Assembly: GCA_900078405.1 (NCBI GenBank)
Contig: FLTS01000001.1
Location: forward strand, 2,851,824-2,915,823
From: an uncultured Stenotrophomonas sp.
GTDB taxonomy: Bacteria > Pseudomonadota > Gammaproteobacteria > Xanthomonadales > Xanthomonadaceae
Reading direction: 5' to 3'
Length of the DNA stretch: 64,000 nucleotides
The notes beneath the pieces were generated by a model, which saw only the letters and a list, made by a program, of their open reading frames with translations, did not search any database and was not told where the DNA came from. The position numbers were made by a program, and so were the translations under genes. Each line of letters starts with the position of its first letter. Position 1 is the stretch's first letter. Of this stretch, positions 7,982-16,019 are shown piece by piece.

Positions 7982-8140
7982 CTGCCGGTCTGCTGTCCGC
8001 CTGCAGGTGGGTGCCGACCGTTGGCCGGTACTGTCGGACAGCCGGCAGTGAGCCCATCGGCGCTTCGCGCCGCCGCCACGACCAACGGTCGGGCGCTACC
8101 GGGATACCACAAGGGAAAGAGAGTCCCTGGCGGTATCCCC
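7982..8140. terminator. Structured intergenic region between convergent purU and pncA
   Basis: Two nested stems occupy the gap. An outer one pairs CTGCCGG near 7982 with CCGGCAG near 8041. A second pairs GGGATACC (8101-8108) with GGTATCCC (8132-8139) and has an inner GGGA/TCCC stem. Their position between two convergent stop codons suits a bidirectional terminator, although no clear U-tract is present. Confidence 0.5.
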
Positions 8141-8144
8141 GCAA

Positions 8145-8765
8145 TCAAAGAACCGCAATCCCGGCAGCGGCGAGCGCCTGCCGCGTGGTTGCGTCGTTGC
8201 CCGCATCGACCGGGCGCGTCAGGTCCCAGTGGAAACCCACGCGGAAACCGGCTTCCATCGCATCCTGCGCGCTCCACAGCACGCAGTAGTCGCGCGCCAA
8301 CCCGCACACGTGCACTTCGGTAATGCCGCGTTCGCGCAGCCAGCCGGCCAGCCCGGTGGCCGGGCGGCCGCCGTCCGGGCCGACGTTTTCGCGGAAGGCG
8401 CTGTAGGAATCCACCTGCCGGTTGCTGCCCTTGCGCAGGATCAGGTCGGCGTGGTTCCAGTCCACTTGCGGATGCAGCGCCGCGCCGGTGCTGCCCTGCA
8501 CGCAGTGGTCCGGCCACAGCGTCTGCGGATGGCCGTGCAGTTCGATCGTCTCGAACGGCGAACGCCCGGCGTGCCGGCTGGCGAACGAGGCATGGTCGAT
8601 CGGGTGCCAGTCCTGCGTGGCGACGACGGTCGCGTAATGGCGTGACGCCAGCAGCGCGGCGATGCCCGGCACGATGGCGTCGCCTTCGGCGCAGGGCAGC
8701 GCGCCGCCGGGCATGAAATCCGGTTGCAGGTCGATGACCAGCAGGGCGGTGTCGTTGCGGTGCAT
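8145..8765 (-). CDS. pncA: Nicotinamidase
   Basis: 206-residue isochorismatase-fold enzyme converting nicotinamide to nicotinate in NAD salvage. The catalytic Asp is in VIDLQPDF (D12). The metal ligands are in TQDWHPIDHASFASRH (Asp, His, His). The catalytic Lys is in RKGSN and the nucleophilic Cys in HVCGLARDYCV. The length matches bacterial PncA. It is encoded convergently to purU and divergently from the VOC gene. Confidence 0.93.
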   Translation of the reverse strand: MHRNDTALLVIDLQPDFMPGGALPCAEGDAIVPGIAALLASRHYATVVATQDWHPIDHASFASRHAGRSPFETIELHGHPQTLWPDHCVQGSTGAALHPQVDWNHADLILRKGSNRQVDSYSAFRENVGPDGGRPATGLAGWLRERGITEVHVCGLARDYCVLWSAQDAMEAGFRVGFHWDLTRPVDAGNDATTRQALAAAGIAVL

Positions 8766-8885
8766 CGCTCAGGTTCCGTGGTGGGGGCGACTACTGTAGC
8801 GCCGCCGTGCAGTGCCCGATGCGAGCTTCGTGGGACACATGGTCGCAAGGTCTACACTGCGTCAGGCGCCACCGGAGGGATTCAC

Positions 8886-9236
8886 ATGAGCCTCGATCGT
8901 CTTGTCCCGATGCAACCCGTCGCGAACATGCCGGAAAGCGTGTCGTTCTACGAGAAGCTGGGCTTCGTCGTTGAAGACCGCAACGACGAGTGGGGGTGGG
9001 CCATGTTGCGCTGTGGTGACGTCCGGCTGATGCTCGATCAATCCATCAATCTTCATCCCGGCATTCCCCGGCTGCCGGTTCTCTATCTCTATCCCGAGAA
9101 CCTCCAGGAGTTCCATCAACGCGCCCGGGACAACGGCTTGGCCGTGCCCGGGCTGGATGGCACTTTCTACGGCATGACCGAATTCCGCATCGAGGACCCG
9201 GACGGCAACCGTCTCTGGATCGGCAAGGCCAGGTGA
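8886..9236 (+). CDS. VOC-family (glyoxalase/bleomycin-resistance fold) protein
   Basis: 116-residue protein with the paired beta-alpha-beta-beta-beta modules of the vicinal oxygen chelate fold: PVANMPESVSFYEKLGFVVE in the first half and EFRIEDPDGNRLWIG at the end, the latter carrying the usual metal-ligand-type Glu/Asp segment. A strong GGAGGGA precedes ATG 8886. The substrate is unknown; family members include dioxygenases, glyoxalases and drug-binding proteins, and the sequence does not discriminate. Confidence 0.82.
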   Translation: MSLDRLVPMQPVANMPESVSFYEKLGFVVEDRNDEWGWAMLRCGDVRLMLDQSINLHPGIPRLPVLYLYPENLQEFHQRARDNGLAVPGLDGTFYGMTEFRIEDPDGNRLWIGKAR

Positions 9237-9326
9237 CGCCTGACAATTCATTGCATTCAAGCCGGTGCCGCTTCGTGGCACGGGCTGATTCAGGCGACGG
9301 ACCGCCATGACGCGCCGGAGGCGACG

Positions 9327-10104
9327 ATGATCTCGTGGTGGGAAATGGGTTTGCGGCTGCTGCTGGCGGCCTTGCTGGGCTCGGTGATCGGCATCAACCG
9401 CGGGCGCCTGGAGTGGGCGGCCGGGCTGCGCACGCACATGCTGGTGTGCGTGGGCTCGGCGCTGGCGATCATCGTCTCGGCCTTCGGTTTCTTCGACGTG
9501 CTGGGCCAGCCCAACATCGTGCTCGATCCTTCGCGCATCGCCGCGCAGGTGGTCAGCGGCGTGGGCTTCCTCGGCGCCGGCACCATCCTGTTCCTGCAGC
9601 GCGAGCAGGTGATCCGCGGGCTGACCACGGCGGCGGGGCTGTGGGCGGTGGCGGCGGTCGGCCTGGCCGCTGGCGCCGGCCTGTACGCCGCGGCGGTGAT
9701 GGCCACGGCGCTGATGTGGGCGATCCTGGCGCTGCTCAAGCCATTGGAACAACGCTACCTGCGCCGCCGCGCGCGCAGCGGCCGCCTGCGCCTGCGGGTG
9801 GCCGCCGGCACGCCGCTGGCGCGGGTGGAAGCGGCGGCCGCCGATGCCGGCCTGCCGGTCAAGCGCATCACCCTGCGCCCGCGCGAGCAGGGCGACGACA
9901 TCGTCGACATCGACTGCGATCCGCCGTTGCCGCGCGCGCAGCTGCTGGCCAAGGTTGGCCTGCATCTTGTCGCTCAGGCCAACCTTGGCCAGCAGCTGCC
10001 CGGCAGCCGAGGCGCAGGCCGCGCAGCTGCTGGCCAAGGCCGAACTGCTGGGCGGCGTCGAGGGCGTGGTGTCGGTGGAACTGGCCGGGCCGGCCACCGC
10101 CTGA
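9327..10104 (+). pseudogene. mgtC: MgtC/SapB-family inner-membrane protein, frame broken by a palindromic insertion
   Basis: The first 200 codons encode an MgtC-like protein: N-terminal membrane helices, the AGLRTHMLVCVGSA signature, FLGAGTILF and a soluble C-terminal domain. Near 9938 the frame meets a 62-bp palindrome and shifts. The expected tail (AQAAQLLAKAELLGGVEGVV) continues in another frame to the stop at 10104. Without the insertion the gene would be normal. Start ATG 9327 follows GGAGGCG. MgtC proteins modulate F-type ATPase and support growth in low Mg2+ in pathogens. Whether this break is biological or an assembly error is open. Confidence 0.75.
9938..9999. repeat. 25-bp perfect palindrome with 12-nt loop inside mgtC
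   Basis: The arms 9938-9962 and 9975-9999 are exact reverse complements around loop CATCTTGTCGCT. Read on the minus strand, the unit encodes LLAKVGLSDKM, a segment typical of amino-acid ABC transporter ATPases. It therefore looks foreign to mgtC and joined through the shared CAGCTGCTGGCCAAGG. Confidence 0.85.
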
Positions 10105-10199
10105 AGTTCCAGCCGCGGAAATCCCGTGGGAGGAGGTCGGCTCCGCGGCTCCGTGCCGGTCCGGCTAGGGGGCGAAATATTCCTCCACCAGTCCCCGGC

Positions 10200-10257
10200 T
10201 TGATCCATGTCAAACAACATGTTGTTGTTTTCATGAATCATGTCCACAACATCTTGT
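10200..10257 (+). promoter_or_regulatory. nrdD control region: FNR/Anr site and two NrdR-like boxes
   Basis: TTGATCCATGTCAA (10200-10213) matches the FNR/Anr consensus TTGAT-N4-ATCAA at nine of ten positions. Two boxes, ACAACATGTTGT (10214-10225) and ACAACATCTTGT (10246-10257), are spaced 32 bp apart, which is three helical turns and the typical NrdR arrangement. This suits an oxygen-responsive, dNTP-responsive promoter for the anaerobic reductase. A -10 candidate lies around 10232-10241. Confidence 0.62.
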
Positions 10258-10359
10258 GGATTGAAGGGTCTGTCAATGGAGCCAAGCACTTCCCCGGCCA
10301 CGGCCGGGCGGCATCTGGTCGATTCGATTTCCTCGGTCGAGGAATACCTGAGCCGCGCC

Positions 10360-10514
10360 GACTGGCGGGTCAATGCCAACGCCAACCAGGGCTACAGCCA
10401 GTAGTTGGCGGTGACCAGCGCGACTGGCGCGTCAACGCCAACGCCAACCAGGGCTATTCGCTGGGCGGGCTGATCCTGAACGCGGCAGGCAAGGTCACCG
10501 CCAACTACTGGCTG
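10360..10514. repeat. 62-nt duplication with inverted segment in the nrdD 5' part
   Basis: GACTGGCGxGTCAAxGCCAA is present at 10360 and again at 10422, differing at synonymous sites. Between the copies, 10395-10416 is an exact inverted copy of 10493-10514 (22 nt, CAGCCAGTAGTTGGCGGTGA...). The insertion adds 62 nt and introduces the stop codon. Confidence 0.85.
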
Positions 10515-11590
10515 GAGCGGGTCTACCCGCCGGAGATCGGCCGCGCCCACCGCGAGGCCGACCTGCACATCCACGACCTGGACATGCTCTCCGGCTACTG
10601 CGCCGGCTGGTCGCTGCGCACGCTGCTGTACGAAGGCTTCAACGGCGTGCCGAACAAGGTCGAGGCCGGCCCGCCCAAGCACCTGTCCTCGGCGGTGGGG
10701 CAGATCGTCAACTTCCTCGGCACCTTGCAGAACGAGTGGGCCGGCGCGCAGGCGTTTTCCTCGTTCGACACCTACATGGCGCCGTTCGTGCGCAAGGACG
10801 GGTTGTCCTATGACGACGTGCGCCAGTGCATCCAGGAACTGATCTTCAACCTCAACGTGCCCTCGCGCTGGGGCACGCAGACGCCGTTCACCAACCTCAC
10901 CTTCGACTGGGTGTGCCCGCAGGACCTGAAGCACCAGACGCCGTTCATCGGCGGCGAGGAAATGCCGTTCACCTACGGCGAGCTGCAGGCGGAGATGGAC
11001 CTGATCAACCGTGCCTACATCGAGGTGATGAGCGCGGGCGATGCGCGCGGCCGGGTGTTCACCTTCCCGATCCCCACCTACAACATCACCGCCGACTTCC
11101 CGTGGGAATCGGAGAACGCGCGGCTGCTGTTCGACATGACCGCCAAGTACGGCCTGCCGTACTTCCAGAACTTCATCAATTCCGAGCTGGACCCGGGGAT
11201 GATCCGCTCGATGTGCTGCCGTTTGCAGTTGGACCTGCGCGAGCTGCTCAAGCGCGGCAACGGCCTGTTCGGCAGCGCCGAGCAGACCGGCAGCCTCGGC
11301 GTGGTGACGATCAACTGCGCGCGGCTGGGCTACCTGCACCGCGGCGATGAGGCCGCGCTGTTCGCGCGGCTGGACGAGCTGCTGGAGCTGGGCCGGCGCA
11401 GCCTGGAGATCAAGCGCAGCACCATCCAGCAGCTGATCGACGACGGCCTGTACCCGTACACCAGGCGTTACCTCGGCAGCCTGCGCAACCATTTCTCGAC
11501 GCTGGGGGTGAATGGCATCAACGAGATGATCCGCAACTTCAGCGGCGATGCGCACGACCTGACCAGCGAGTGGGGCCACGCCTTCGCCCT

Positions 11591-11676
11591 GCGCCTGCTC
11601 GACCACGTGCGGTCGCGCATGACCGGTGGCTTCCTGGAATTCGGTCATGCGCGACCGCACGTGGTCGAGCAGGCGC
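11591..11676. repeat. 35-bp perfect palindrome in the nrdD 3' part
   Basis: The arms 11591-11625 and 11642-11676 are exact reverse complements. The loop and right arm (11624-11680) form an inverted, slightly diverged copy of 11689-11743. The first arm recurs directly 99 nt downstream (11690), so the insertion is in frame. Confidence 0.85.
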
Positions 11677-12211
11677 ACGCCCAGGCCGTGCGCCTGCTCG
11701 ACCACGTGCGCGCGCGAATGGTGGAGTTCCAGGAAGCCACCGGCCAGCTCTACAACCTCGAAGCCACACCGGCCGAAGGCACCACCTACCGCTTCGCCAA
11801 GGAGGACCGCCGTCGCTGGCCGGACATCCTGCAGGCCGGCAGCGCCGACAAGCCGTACTACACCAACTCCTCGCAGTTGCCGGTGGGTTTCACCGACGAC
11901 CCGTTCGAGGCGCTGGAACGGCAGGAAGCGCTGCAGGCCAAGTACACCGGCGGCACCGTGCTGCACCTGTACATGGGCGAGCGCATTTCCAGCGGCGACG
12001 CCTGCCGCGAGCTGGTACGGCGCGCATTGAGCCGCTTCCGCCTGCCGTACATCACCGTCACCCCCACCTTTTCGATCTGCCCGGTGCACGGCTACCTGGC
12101 GGGCGAGCACGAATTCTGCCCGCGCTGCGACGAGCGGCTGCTGGCGGAAACCCGGGCGGCTGCCATGTCGCCCATCACCGATGACGTCACGTCCCACGAG
12201 GAGACAACCGC

Positions 12212-12403
12212 ATGAATACCAACGCCCTTCCCGCAACTCCCGCCGCCACCGCGCCGCTGCGCGACGAAGACCGCCAGCGCTGCGAAGTGTGGACGCGGGT
12301 GATGGGCTACCACCGCCCGGTGTCCAGCTTCAACATCGGCAAGCAGGGCGAGCACGCGCAGCGGCGCTTCTTCAGCGAAACCCCGGTGCGCAGGGCCGCA
12401 TGA
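12212..12403 (+). CDS. Stand-alone glycyl-radical domain of class III ribonucleotide reductase
   Basis: 63-residue ORF whose ATG overlaps the nrdD stop (ATGA) and whose stop overlaps the nrdG start (ATGA). Its core RQRCEVWTRVMGYHRPVSSF followed by NIGKQGEH matches the C-terminal glycyl-radical loop of NrdD (RVxGY..xFNxGKQ), with the Gly of RVMGY as the expected radical site. It would have to associate with the NrdD barrel, so the class III enzyme appears split into two polypeptides. The tight overlaps argue that the split is genuine and translationally coupled rather than a sequencing frameshift. Confidence 0.75.
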   Translation: MNTNALPATPAATAPLRDEDRQRCEVWTRVMGYHRPVSSFNIGKQGEHAQRRFFSETPVRRAA

Positions 12404-13065
12404 TCCGCGTCGGTGGAATGACGCCGCTGACCAGCATCGACTTTCCCGGCGGGCTGGCGGCGGTGTTGTTCCTGCAGGGCTGCCCGTGGCGCTGCGGCTA
12501 CTGCCACAACCCGGAGCTGCTGCCGGCGCGTGGGCCGGTCGAGCTGGAGTGGACGCAGGTCGAGGCCTTCCTGCGCCGCCGCCGCGGGCTGCTCGACGCG
12601 GTGGTGTTCTCCGGCGGCGAGCCGACCGCGCAGGCCGCGTTGCCGGAAGCCATCGCGCGGGTGAAAGCGATGGGTTACCGGATCGGCCTGCACAGCGGCG
12701 GCATGTATCCGGCGCGGCTGCGCCGGGTACTGCCGCAGCTGGACTGGATCGGACTGGACATCAAGGCGCCCGCCGAACACCACGATGCGGTGACCGGCCG
12801 CCGTGGCAGCGCCGGCCCGGTGGGCGAAGCGCTGGACGCGGTGCTGGCCAGCGGCGTGGCCTACGAATGCCGTACCACCTGGCACCCGACGCTGTTTCCG
12901 GTACAGGCGCTGTACCGCCTGGCCGAAGGGCTGGTTGCGCGTGGCGTGGCGCATTGGGCATTGCAGGAATGCCGCGAACAAGGACGCGCCCGCATCGCCG
13001 AGGGCGAGATGGACCTGCATCGCCTGGGAGCGGGGTTTGCCAGCTTCTGCTTTCGCCGTGGGTGA
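12400..13065 (+). CDS. nrdG: Anaerobic ribonucleotide reductase activating enzyme (radical SAM)
   Basis: 221-residue radical SAM activase that installs the glycyl radical on the class III reductase. The cluster motif C-x3-C-x2-C is in [14 protein letters not shown]. The SAM-binding GGE motif is in FSGGEPTAQ, with later strands around IGLDIKAP. The start ATG overlaps the stop of the glycyl-radical ORF (ATGA), indicating an nrdD-small ORF-nrdG operon under the FNR/NrdR promoter. The length and the N-terminal [11 protein letters not shown] resemble the NrdG2/pyruvate-formate-lyase-activase-like branch. Confidence 0.9.
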   Translation: MIRVGGMTPLTSIDFPGGLAAVLFLQGCPWRCGYCHNPELLPARGPVELEWTQVEAFLRRRRGLLDAVVFSGGEPTAQAALPEAIARVKAMGYRIGLHSGGMYPARLRRVLPQLDWIGLDIKAPAEHHDAVTGRRGSAGPVGEALDAVLASGVAYECRTTWHPTLFPVQALYRLAEGLVARGVAHWALQECREQGRARIAEGEMDLHRLGAGFASFCFRRG

Positions 13066-13083
13066 GCCCGTGGCGATGATGAA

Positions 13084-13112
13084 GCGCGCCGCCGCAATGC
13101 ACGGCGGCGCGT
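13084..13112. terminator. Hairpin between convergent nrdG and metE
   Basis: CGCGCCGCC (13085-13093) pairs with GGCGGCGCG (13103-13111) around a 9-nt loop, midway between the two convergent stops. It is a strong GC stem without a U-run. Confidence 0.5.
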
Positions 13113-13119
13113 TCGCACA

Positions 13120-15443
13120 TCACGCGGCAACCACCTCGCGGCGCATCTCCCGCGCCGCCTCGACCAGCGCCGTCAGTGCCGCCCGGGTTTCCGCCCAGCC
13201 GCGGGTCTTCAGGCCGCAGTCCGGGTTCACCCACAGCTTCTGCGCCGGCAGCACTTCGGTGGCTTTGCGCAGCAAATCCACCATCTCGCTGCGGTCGGGC
13301 ACGCGCGGCGAGTGGATGTCGTAGACGCCGGGGCCGACCTGGTTGGGGTAGTCGAAGCGCGCGAACGCATCGAGCAGTTCCATCCGCGAGCGCGAGGTTT
13401 CGATCGAGATCACGTCCGCGTCCAGCGCCGCCACCGAGTCGATGATGTCGTTGAACTGTGCGTAGCACATGTGGGTGTGGATCTGGGTGGCGTCACCCAC
13501 GCCGCTGGCGCTGATGCGGAAGGCCTCCACCGCCCAGCCGAGGTAGGCCGGCCATTGCGCGCGGCGCAGCGGCAGGCCTTCGCGAATGGCCGGCTCGTCG
13601 ATCTGGATCGCGGCGATGCCGGCCGCCTCCAGGTCGTTGACCTCGTCGCGCAGTGCCAGCGCGATCTGCCGGCAGGTCTGCGCGCGCTCCTGGTCGTCGC
13701 GCGCCCGGCGCCCATGACCGTGGGCTGGTCGTCGCGCACGAACGACCATTGCAGGATGGTGACCGGACCGGTCAGCATGCCCTTGACAGGCTTGTCGGTC
13801 AGGGACTGGGCGTACGACGACCAGCCCACGGTCATGGGCGCCGGGCGCGCCACGTCGCCAAAAATGATCGGCGGCTTGACGCAGCGCGACCCGTAGCTCT
13901 GCACCCAGCCATTGCCGGTGAAGACGAAGCCGTCGAGCTGCTCGCCAAAGTATTCGACCATGTCGTTGCGCTCGAACTCGCCGTGCACCAGCACGTCCAA
14001 CCCGATCCGCTCCTGCTCGCGCACACACTGCTCGGTCTGCCGTTCGAGGAAGGTCTCGTAGTCGGCATCGGCAAGCTTGCCGGCCTTGTTGCGGGCACGT
14101 GCCTCGCGTACTTCCAGGGTCTGCGGGAACGAGCCGATGGTGGTGGTGGGGAAGGGCGGCAGGCGCAACGCCGCCGCCTGCAACGGCAGGCGCCGTGCGT
14201 GCGGGGTGGCGCGGGTGGCGTCGGCGGCGGTGAGCGCGGCCACCCGCACCTTGACCGCGGCGTTGTGCACACGTGGCGAGCGCCGCCGGGCTTCCACCGC
14301 CTCGCGCGCCTGCGCCAGCGCGGCCCCGGTGCCGGGGTGGCCGTCGAGCGCATCGGCCAGCAGCCGCAACTCGTCGAGCTTCTGCCGCGAGAACGCCAGC
14401 CAGCCGCGCAGTTCCGCGTCGAGCTTCTTTTCCAGCGCCAGATCGACCGGGCAGTGCAGCAGCGAGCACGACGGTGCCAGCCACAGCGGACCGTCGCCGC
14501 GGTGGCCGCGCGCATAACGGGCGAGGATCAGCGCGTTGTCCAGCGGGTTGCGCCAGATGTTGCGGCCGTCCACCAGCCCCAGCGACAGCACGCGCCCGGC
14601 CGGCAGCGCACGCAGCACCGCGTCGAGTTGCTCCGGTGCGCGTACCAGATCGACGTGCAGGCCCTGCACCGGCAGCGTGGCGGCCAGCGCGAGGTTGTCG
14701 TCGAGCGCGCCGAAATAGGTGGCCAGCAGGATGTCCGGGTGCGCTACCCCGGCCAGATGGGCGTAGGCGCGCTCGAACGCGGCGCGCGCGGCGTCGTCCA
14801 GATCCTGCACCAGCACCGGCTCGTCCAGCTGCACCCATTGCGCGCCGGCGTCCTTCAACGCCGCCAGCAACTGCACGTAGACCGGCAGCAGTGCGTCGAG
14901 CAGGTCCAGCGGGTGGCTGCCGTCGGTGGTCTTGGACAGCAGCAGGAAACTCACCGGCCCGAGCAGCACGGGACGGGTTTCAATGCCCAGCGCTCTGGCC
15001 TCGCGGTACTCGGCCAGCGGTTTGTCACCGCGCAAAGCGAAGCGCTGGCCGGCGTGCAGTTCCGGCACCAGATAGTGGTAGTTGGTGTCGAACCACTTGG
15101 TCATTTCCAGCGCGTGCAGGTCGATGCCGGGCTTCTGCAGGCCTCGCGCCATCGCGAAGTAGGCAGCCAGCGGATCGCGTTCGGCCAGCGCGCGGTAGCG
15201 CCCGGGAATGGCGTCGAACAGGAACGCGGTGTCGAGCACGTGGTCGTACAGCGAGAAGTCGTTGCTCGGCGGCAGGTCCACGCCGGCCTCGCGTTGCAGC
15301 CGCCAGTGGCGCGCGCGCAGTCCGGCGGCGGTGGCCTGCAGTTGCGCGGCATCGCTTTCGCCGCGCCAGTGGCTTTCCAGCGCGCGCTTGAGTTCGCGGC
15401 GCGCGCCGATGCGGGGAAACCCCAGGTTGGTAACGCTAGTCAT
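13120..15443 (-). pseudogene. metE: Cobalamin-independent methionine synthase, frame broken by a 35-nt insertion
   Basis: ATG 15443 (GAGGAAAG upstream) starts MTSVTNLGFPRIGARRELK. The two barrel domains are recognisable, ending with [42 protein letters not shown] and [12 protein letters not shown], which includes the zinc-binding His and Cys residues. Between WSFVRDD and [18 protein letters not shown] a 35-nt insertion (13689-13735 region) shifts the frame. Removing exactly 35 nt leaves 763 codons, matching the roughly 755-760-residue family. MetE methylates homocysteine from 5-methyl-THF-triglutamate. Its cobalamin riboswitch lies upstream. Confidence 0.85.
13697..13850. repeat. 36-bp inverted repeat produced by insertion in metE
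   Basis: 13697-13732 and 13815-13850 are exact reverse complements separated by 82 nt. The left copy is flanked by the 12-bp direct repeat TGGTCGTCGCGC (13689-13700, 13724-13735), 35 nt apart. The left segment is thus a templated inverted insertion of the right segment, which encodes the native [12 protein letters not shown]. Confidence 0.88.
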
Positions 15444-15659
15444 GACACTTTCCTCATTGCATGGGCATTGAGGAACGAAGGAACCGCACGGTGCCGCCGC
15501 GGCCACCGGGCCGCGCCACCACCACGCCAGCGACCTTCGCCCCCGCGGGCGAACCGGGTTCCGTGGCGGAGGCAGGCGGGGCCATGCATGCCGGCAGGCA
15601 CGCGCGGTCCGGCCGCCTCCCCGCGGAGACGCCAGGTCGAAACAGGAGGCGGCGCGCCT

Positions 15660-15845
15660 CCCGGCCCAGGCCGGTATTCGGGCTGATGGACGTGGACGCG
15701 GCTGCGTCCACCTGGTGGCCGTCGCTTCCCGGGCGTTGCGGCCCAGTGCTGATTTGACGGCGGTCGTTTCCATTCACCGCTGCGGGGCAGCTCCGGAATG
15801 GCGGGCCTTGCGGGCGCGCTTCACCGGATTCCCGTTTAATTCAAT
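15660..15845 (-). promoter_or_regulatory. Cobalamin (AdoCbl) riboswitch upstream of metE
   Basis: On the minus strand the leader contains AAACGGGAATCCGGTGAA, the core CTGCCCCGCA (15781-15790 on the opposite strand), GGTGAATGGAAACGA, AGCACTGG, GCCCGGGAAG and the closing AATACCGGCC. These are the ordered elements of the cobalamin riboswitch. The 220 nt between it and the metE start hold GC-rich hairpins (GGGAGGCGCGCCGCCTCC type) that can serve as expression platform. B12 repression of metE is a well-known arrangement and implies a B12-dependent MetH elsewhere in the genome. Confidence 0.87.
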
Positions 15846-16019
15846 CCCTTCATCCGAATGAAGCGATGAATGCCTTTGGCGCACACACGATAGGCGTGCA
15901 CCCGCCGCCGGTCAAGGGCAAGCGTGTCGGGGCCGGGAGCGGCCCGGTTCAGGCGCTTCGTTTACCCTTGGCGTCCCCCGCGCCAGCCGGGGCCGACTTC
16001 CCCACGGACACGTTTCGCC

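Larger units (their letters stand above)
10276..12215 (+). pseudogene. nrdD: Anaerobic (class III) ribonucleoside-triphosphate reductase, frame interrupted
   Basis: ATG 10276 (AAGGGT upstream) opens MEPSTSPATAGRHLV... and reaches a stop at 10402 inside a 62-nt insertion. The rest of the protein continues in another frame from 10422 (DWRVNANANQGYS) to 12215. The body is clearly NrdD: IHDLDMLSGYCAGWSLR, LNVPSRWGTQTPFTN, GVNGINEMI and a C-terminal zinc site CPVHGY..CPRC. A second, in-frame insertion of 99 nt duplicates LLDHVRxRM at about 11591-11689. The glycyl-radical segment is not here but in the next ORF, with an ATGA overlap. Removing both insertions gives an intact gene of about 590 codons. 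Confidence 0.8.

Noticed and set aside
12212..12403. Glycyl-radical ORF as a sequencing-error fragment of nrdD
   Set aside because: It begins and ends with clean ATGA overlaps and has its own plausible N-terminus, unlike the palindrome-associated breaks in this region; comparison with relatives is still needed.
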